From the NCBI RefSeq assembly GCF_000091045.1, contig NC_006679.1, positions 736,781-776,780 on the forward strand: a stretch of 40,000 nt of DNA, in the 5' to 3' direction. Source of the stretch: Cryptococcus deneoformans JEC21. Taxonomy: Eukaryota; Basidiomycota; Tremellomycetes; Tremellales; Cryptococcaceae. Under the pieces are notes generated by a model. That model ran no database searches. It saw nothing but the letters and a program-made list of their open reading frames with translations, and was not told the origin of the DNA. Each line of letters starts with the position of its first letter. Within the stretch, counting starts at the first letter, position 1. A program made the translations under genes and the position numbers. Positions 34,101 through 40,000 of the stretch are shown in pieces.

Positions 34101-34633
34101 CGGGGGGATCGATTGCGACCGCATCGACATTGGTGGACAATGGTTTCTATGACGCGGCCGTTCCTGCTTTCGCTGGGGACCAAACAACTCCTCTGACGGC
34201 TAGCTCCTACCCAGCCAGTTCTTACCCACTCATGACATCCTCCTCCTGGGAGTCTGAAGTTCCCTTGAGTGGATATATTCCCAACCATCTCATCTCTATT
34301 TCTGGTACCGGTCCCGGAGCTGGAACAAACAGGAATACATGGCTAAATGCATCCAACTCTTCTCCATCAACCAATATTTCAGTCAGCCCGGAATACGACG
34401 GACAAGTGGGAGTCGATATGGATATGTCCATGGCGCTTGGTATGAATATGGGCATGGCGATGGGTGGGGGTTTGGGCATGCCTGGAAAGCATTTCCAAGG
34501 TGACGAAGGCGGGGGTCAGATGAGGCACCAGGATGGGATGGGGGGGCAGAATGCGGAGATGGGGGGTCAGGATGGAGATATGTTTGGGTTTAACTTTGAG
34601 GCTTTCGTTAATCAGATGGGCGGAGCAGTTTAG
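31140..34633 (+). CDS. Zn2Cys6 transcription factor with 14 exons
   Basis: Nuclear regulator of 927 residues. Exons: 31140-31330, 31384-31424, 31474-31537, 31586-31610, 31664-32241, 32292-32437, 32496-32624, 32687-32748, 32818-32936, 33003-33079, 33131-33183, 33232-33295, 33348-33684, 33736-34633; all junctions keep phase. The zinc cluster is C59-X2-C62-X6-C69-X5-C75-X2-C78-X8-C87, spread over exons 1-3, followed by LADTAELHERISLLEVAL, a likely dimerisation helix. The fungal-specific domain runs about 270-600 (PRGEQLFMLGRACISV, HRDGEHYGLSQYEVEERRQVW, FGRPCSTSY). The C-terminal 200 residues are Gly/Ser-rich and end in a Met/Gly/Gln repeat-like stretch (GMNMGMAMGGG) with acidic and aromatic residues, a possible activation region. 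The target pathway is unknown; no linked metabolic genes are visible. Confidence 0.9.
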
Positions 34634-36601
34634 ATTACTAATGTTTCTTTATTCAGCTATTGGGGTCTTGACGTAAAGGGTGAGTTGTTGGTTAGATGCT
34701 CTCCTACAATTTGTATGCTGCCAACTTATGGCGCTTGTATTACTACTTTTTGATTAAGATCCGTTTCCTGGCGTATGCATGCTTCTATTGATCCGAGCGC
34801 GGTTTGTCACTAGTAGATATCCGAATGCATAGACCCAAACAAAATGCGCCACAGCATGGAAAGAACGGTGATCGTTTTCTTTGCACTTTTAGTTTTACTG
34901 CTCATATATGCTTATGTAAAGCGACTCAGCATGGGGTCAGGGCGCCGGGAACTATGAGGCAGTTTCGGGTTGTTATTATGGTCGGTCGATCGAGATCATG
35001 GACAGATCGGCAGGCTCCAGCAAGACTTTGGGCTGCATACGTAACCAAGATGGATATGAGATGTGATGCACGGGCAATACCGAGAGTCCAGCAGCGGTAA
35101 TGGCATTGTTTATGGTCCTATACGCTCAACGCCCAGAAATAGATGCACCATACGGCCGGATAGAAATAGCTGACGAGGCTGGACAACCTCCACCTTTGTT
35201 TCTTTGCTGTGGACCCTGAAAAAAAGTGCGACGCTCGAGCCAAGGACAAGGCAAACCGTGCCTAATCAATCTCCCGAGGGCCGACAGGGCCACCACCGCC
35301 GCTACGTTTGGTCGCTCTTAACAATTAACTTCTTCTCTTACATACGTCGTACATTTCCATCTAATACACATACTCCCCCACCACATCCCAGAGAGAGCGC
35401 ACAGCGCACAGTGGCACCCACGGCTTGCTCTTGCTTCACGATCATCAACTATCCTCAACACAAACACTACAGAGATCGCTTTAAGCTTGGTGAGTCGCCG
35501 AATTACGTTTTGCCTTCACCCTCACATCCGTTCCGCCTCTATCTGTACATGTTGTACTCCTTTCTCTTCTGTATCTAGTCTTGAATGCGTAAGTCGCCCC
35601 CATTGAGGACGCAGCTACTATTTTGAGACGTCTTACCGTCATCAGACGCGATTCTCACCCTTTTCTTCACCCCACTGCCTCCTCATACGCCGCAACATGA
35701 TCGTACCTCCGCTAACCAATCGAGCAGCCTAGTATCCCACAAACATCTATAAAAGCATCTTCTACATCTACTATACATCCCACAGGACTGTGAGTCGGGC
35801 GACACATTTGCTTTTCTCTATATTATAGCTTTCTCCGCCCCCTTGTGATCGCCCTCCACCCAATTGTTTCGTGCGACCTGTTTTTGTGCCGCGGCTTGCC
35901 TGCGTTTCCACACTTTCTTGATGCGATGCTGTTGCATCTAGATCCTGCATCCACCCATGCCTACTCAGTCTATTACTGCATAGCAAACAGCCATGCTTGT
36001 ATTGTCAAAGGAAGGGCAGAAAGGATCTGGCTGTTGAATGGGCTGGCTTCCTTCTGCTCTTTTACTGTATGTGCAGGACGATTTGACACGCTATTCTGAA
36101 GTTACGTTCCGGTGATCTTTCGATGATATGATGTCTCTCGTCTGCTGCTGCGTCGTTGTCTGTGATGGTGCGTGCATAATTTTTCCGGGCAGCTGGTGCA
36201 TCTAGATGTCAGTCGTTGTACCGTACATGGTGCGGCTCCCGGGTGTAAAAGTTGATCTGGGTGTGGCAGTCGACGAGGGTGGCTCTCGTGGTTATTATCC
36301 TTCCTCCACCCTGAATTACCACTCTCGTCTTTTACCCTTACCAGTTTCGAAATGCCTCGAAATGCCACGTGCAAGTCGCGACAATCAATGATGCCTTTTT
36401 TATCTTTTTTTCCTCGCTTTTGATCGGCCATCAGGTGGAGGGTTAGCATTACGTAAGGCAACTTGCGGTGAATATCGGATGCGGGGCACCGGGGTTATCT
36501 TTTCTTTCACCGACTTCTGTTTATCTTGGGCCGAGATATGGAAATGGGCCAGACGCTGACAGCGCTTAGCCTTCATCTCATCCCCCCTCATTGAGTAGAC
36601 C
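34634..36601. other. Two-kilobase gene-free stretch with splice signals
   Basis: The longest stretch without a called gene. The left part is probably 3' untranslated sequence of the regulator. From about 35280 it is C/T-rich and shows good splice-site pairs: 35490-35578 (GTGAGT...CTAG), 35589-35645 (GTAAGT...CAG) and a GTGAGT at 35790. The first two would leave a 10-nt exon between them. It may be a spliced long leader of the Sds3-like gene or a separate spliced non-coding transcript. No tRNA, snRNA or snoRNA was recognised. Confidence 0.45.
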
Positions 36602-38456
36602 ATGTACACTGTGGTATCCCCTTCGACAGCACCACTCTCAGTTAAATCGTCAACATACTCGCATCGCACTCTGTCGCCCATCCCCGCTTCGCAGACAACT
36701 ATCATGTCTGGGGCGTATCCCAGCGGGGATTTGATACCCAACGGAACCAAGATTAATGTAGACCCCAGAGATGGTACAAATGTTGCTTTGGCGCTCGATC
36801 TCGATGCCCATCAAAGTTCCGCGGATCTAGTGGTTGATGATGAGATGCCGCCGGTCGTCAACGAGCTCAAGGACGCAGCTGCAATTCCTATCGATCCTGC
36901 TCTTCGATTTGAAGGCGAAGAGGAACAAGACGAATTCATGAGGGAGGTAGTTATTGGACAAAAGAGAAAGACGGAAGAAGAGCTCGAGGAGGAGAAAGAT
37001 GGGGAAGAAATGGATGGACAAGAAGCAGACGATGCGAATCAGCAAGAGAATGGCGCATCCAGGGAGGAGACTCAGGATGAGGCTGTTGGAGAGGTCGTTC
37101 TGGGCTTTGAGGCACTCGAGGGTAGTGAAGGGGGCCAACCAGAGAGTGAGAATGCCATGGAGGAGGCAGACGTGGTTGAAAAAGGGGATAAGCCTCAAAC
37201 TGCAAAGCGGGCGCCTAGGAAAAGAAGAAAATGGTTAAAAAAGGGCGAAGGTAAGTACAAATCAATTGATAATTGCATGGATGCTGATTTCTGTTCAGTT
37301 GATCCGGATGATCCCGTTGCTGTTGCCAGACAACAAGCCAGACATAGATTGATTGACGAGTCAGTACTTCATCACTGTGTTATAGGTCTCTCCTGATGAA
37401 AGGCAGTGCAATTGCAAGTCTTAATCAACAAGAAAAAGACTTATTAGATGGTTCTCATCCTCAACTTCTGTGGCTTTGGCAGGAACTGGAAAGACGGAAG
37501 GATGCCCAGTACCTCTGGGCGGAAGCGCGAGAACAAGCGGATGAAGGCGAGTTGTTGAAGATGTGTGATCATTGGAAAAAATTCGCCAGGTTCAACTTCC
37601 ATGTAAGTAGCAACAATCTCCGCGACGTTTACAATGCTGACTTGAAGACTAGGTGAGATTGGAAGAAATTGCCGACGAGATAACTCATGCCAATCGACAA
37701 AAGATGGCACGTCTCACAGCAGAAAGAATCGCCCTTCGCCGGAATCCCGACGCATTACCCAATCTCAGAGCGGGTCGTGGAGGAGGTGGCTGGGCCATAG
37801 CAGATAAACACCTCCTCTCTACAGGGGAACAAACTCTTGAACCTATCGAGATTGATGGCCAAATCAGACAGCGACGAGCTATTGCCAGAGATATCCAATC
37901 CCTCAGTCAGACTGATATACAATCCGATCTGTTAAAAATGGGCCTCCAACGGCCTTCTGCTCCCCGATCACCTTCGCCACCTCCTCGTCGACCATCACCC
38001 GTGTATCCAATGTACAATGACGGTCGATCGCAATCAAACAAACGACCTTCACAAACATCAGCTTGGCAACAACCCAAAGAACACTACCAACAACCTCCAC
38101 CGCCACCATTACCTTCTTCCTCTCAAGTCGTCTCAGGTATATGGGATCGACCCAATTCTATGTACCACCCTTCTATGCCACTACCTCCACCTCAGCCTAC
38201 AGCATATGACGCTCGCGCTGCCCGCGATTACGAGGCTGGAATGAGAAGAGACAGGATGAATCCGCCACCATCTTCCTCTGCGCCGTATGCCTCCAGGACA
38301 GAATCTACGCCGAGGTACCATTTTTGGCAGCCCAGCTCTGGACCTAGTCCCAAAACTAACGGGGCCCCACCTATGAGCTACTTTTCTTCATACCCTCGTT
38401 CTACCGCGCCGACAGGTCCTCCACCTGGCATAGGCTTGCCTCCTCCCCGATTATGA
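36602..38456 (+). CDS. Sds3-like protein, putative histone-deacetylase complex subunit
   Basis: Exons 36602-37250, 37299-37359, 37407-37602 and 37653-38456 join in phase to 569 residues, or 535 if translation starts at ATG 36704 (MSGAYPSGDLIPNG), which is in frame and equally plausible. The N-terminal half is acidic (GEEEQDEFMREV, EEELEEEKDGEEMDG) and ends in a basic patch KRAPRKRRKWLKKGE, a likely nuclear signal. The middle (about 218-330) is helical: RQQARHRLIDDAIASLNQQE, a LLDGSHPQLLWLWQELERRK stretch, then further charged helix. The GSHP followed by a charged helix resembles the Sds3/Dep1/BRMS1 family of Rpd3-Sin3 subunits; this is a tentative match. The C-terminal 180 residues are Pro/Ser-rich with PPPPP runs and look disordered. 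Confidence 0.8.
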
Positions 38457-38949
38457 CGCTAGGCGGTAGGGCGTCATTCTTGGTTCCCTGCCGATCAACA
38501 TACAGTAGAACGCAATCTATCTTACGCGTAAAATATCCTTCAAATATAAACTCGTCAACAGCTTAACTTTTTATCTTTACATCTTTACACTCGCATTTTT
38601 CTCGCCAAGGAGCTCATTTGCCACTAGTCTATAGACATAGCCTTCCTTATACATTTTTTGTCATCCGCATTGTTTTGTGTTGTAGTGTAGCCTGGATTCC
38701 GGCATTGCACTTAGTTTCATCTTTTGCATTCGCATAATGTGTAAGGGGATGCATTTTCATACAGAATGTGTGCCGGTTGTTTGACGGGGCAACAACCTGC
38801 TCTATACGTGGTTGTGATCGCGTAAGTTTGGTTCGGATACCCGTCCGATACCCGAGAAATCACGTCGTCCCACGACTGCCGTCGTCAATAAATAATAAAA
38901 TTACGCTTGTTCAGAAATCTTCGATTTTCAACAAAAAGACATAACCAAA
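38457..38949. promoter_or_regulatory. Intergenic region before the ABC1-family gene
   Basis: 493 bp holding the 3' end of the Sds3-like transcript and the promoter/leader of the next gene. The leader before ATG 38950 is A-rich (CATAACCAAA). Nothing else was recognised. Confidence 0.4.
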
Positions 38950-40000
38950 ATGCTTTCCCTCCTTATCACAGGAGGACAGCCCATTACCACGAGGGCTTTC
39001 CAGCGTTCCGTCCATGGAGCATTGGGCCGTTCGGTGGCGGCGATCCATCGACCACTCCTCGCGCGACCGCTAACAAACCGAGCGACATCGAATGGCGTGT
39101 TGGCGGCGTTGAAAACTTCAAATTCGGCTCATCAAAGAGGTCTTCAGACTGAAAAAAGATCTCGAAATGCTATCCATTTGGGATTACGGTTACCAATCGT
39201 CAAGAGGAGCTTGCACAGCTCTCGAATCTCGCGAAATACCCTTAAACCCAACATTCCCCCCATTCCACCCACTCGTCTATTCAACCTCCATCGTCGTCTT
39301 CGCAGACTCCGAAATTTTCTCATTCTCCTCTCCTTGCTCTCTATACTCTATTACACATATCCCCCATTTCGCCATACAGCTATCGCTGTCATCCGTTGCG
39401 CGAGGGTGATGAAAGCGGTCTCTATCGATGTATGGGACTACAAGCAGGTTTTTGCTGCCGAAGAACGCTTAAGAGCTACAGGCAGGGAGCTCACGGATGA
39501 GGAGATCGAAATGAAGAGAAAGACTAGAAGAGCGTGTCACAAACGCAGTGCCGAGAGATTGTTGGAGGCACTTAAGAAGAATTCGGGTATTTACGTGAAA
39601 CTGGGGCAACATGTTGCTGCTGTACAAGTTTTACCGAAAGAATGGACAGAGACGATGAGGCCATTACAGGATCAGTGTTTCCCGACGCCTGTTCAGAGAA
39701 CGGATGAGATGTTACGTGATGATCTGGGGATGGGGATCGATGACATTTTTACGGACTTCGAGCCCAACCCTATCGGAGTTGCCTCCCTTGCTCAAGTTCA
39801 CCGTGCAGTTGATAAGCGCACAGGTCGGGCGGTAGCCGTCAAAGTCCAACATGCGGATTTACAAGAATTTGCCGCTGTGGACATGGCCACGGTCAATTTT
39901 GCGATCCATTTTGTGAAATACATCTTCCCCGATTTTGAATTCAGTTGGTTAGGGGAGGAGATGAACGAGATGTTGCCACTGGAGATGGACTTCAGGCATG
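38950..40000 (+). CDS. ABC1/ADCK1 (UbiB) family atypical kinase, 5' part
   Basis: Probable mitochondrial inner-membrane protein of the atypical UbiB kinase family, ADCK1/Mcp2 (Cqd2) branch, linked to lipid and coenzyme Q homeostasis. One reading frame stays open from ATG 38950 to the window end (350 codons, no intron needed), so the gene is truncated by the window. The N-terminus is Arg/Ala/Leu-rich without acidic residues for about 70 codons, as in mitochondrial presequences, and is followed by a hydrophobic segment (FLILLSLLSILYYTYPPF). UbiB signatures follow: the KxGQ motif in YVKLGQHVAAVQ, the PLQDQCFPTP segment, the Ala-containing nucleotide loop GVASLAQVHRA, and the VAIK-type lysine in AVAVKVQH. 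The frame ends in SWLGEEMNEMLPLEMDF; the catalytic loop lies beyond the window. Confidence 0.9.
   Translation, partial: MLSLLITGGQPITTRAFQRSVHGALGRSVAAIHRPLLARPLTNRATSNGVLAALKTSNSAHQRGLQTEKRSRNAIHLGLRLPIVKRSLHSSRISRNTLKPNIPPIPPTRLFNLHRRLRRLRNFLILLSLLSILYYTYPPFRHTAIAVIRCARVMKAVSIDVWDYKQVFAAEERLRATGRELTDEEIEMKRKTRRACHKRSAERLLEALKKNSGIYVKLGQHVAAVQVLPKEWTETMRPLQDQCFPTPVQRTDEMLRDDLGMGIDDIFTDFEPNPIGVASLAQVHRAVDKRTGRAVAVKVQHADLQEFAAVDMATVNFAIHFVKYIFPDFEFSWLGEEMNEMLPLEMDFRH

Noticed and set aside
38828..38860. B-box-like GGTTCGGATACC
   Set aside because: No A box or cloverleaf could be folded around it.
1..40000. CRISPR arrays, bacterial operons, phage or plasmid features
   Set aside because: The region is clearly eukaryotic with spliceosomal introns; no spaced repeat array was seen apart from the small tandem repeats reported.

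Overview
The window looks like nuclear DNA of a basidiomycete yeast of the Cryptococcus neoformans/gattii type. This rests on very dense short introns (mostly about 50-60 nt, GTRNGT donors, CTRAY-like branch points), short intergenic spaces, genes on both strands, a tRNA gene with a small intron, and protein families typical of fungi (Zn2Cys6 regulators, PX-PH-RhoGAP, FHA tail-anchored protein). Species is an inference from style, not from a search. I joined exons by hand using splice-site consensus, reading phase and family conservation; none has been checked against transcripts.

Layout, left to right: a tiny mitochondrial ribosomal protein L33 gene (-); a Ser/Thr-rich protein of unknown function (+); a Bem3-type PX-PH-RhoGAP (-); a tRNA-Arg gene (-); a PTEN-type phosphatase (+). 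Then comes a block that looks like a small catabolic cluster: an allantoate-permease-type MFS transporter (-) and a DapA/DHDPS-family lyase (+) diverge from a 611-bp promoter holding two TATA boxes, a perfect CGG-N10-CCG inverted repeat and a 19-bp tandem duplication, followed by an intronless Zn2Cys6 regulator (-). After it come a probable small single-span membrane protein missed by plain ORF calling, a bHLH regulator (+), an FHA-domain tail-anchored protein of the Far9/Far10/Vps64/SLMAP type (+), the exosome subunit Mtr3 (-), the core splicing protein SmB (+), a second Zn2Cys6 regulator with 14 exons (+), an Sds3-like putative histone-deacetylase-complex protein (+), and the 5' part of an ABC1/ADCK1-type mitochondrial kinase-like protein (+) cut by the window end.

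Most of the window is ordinary housekeeping and regulatory gene content. The parts most worth a second look are the transporter-lyase-regulator block and its promoter, the three 32-bp direct repeats that run into the transporter stop codon, the probable 4-nt and 8-nt micro-exons (SmB and the hidden small gene), and a 2-kb gene-free stretch before the Sds3-like gene that carries a string of good splice signals.
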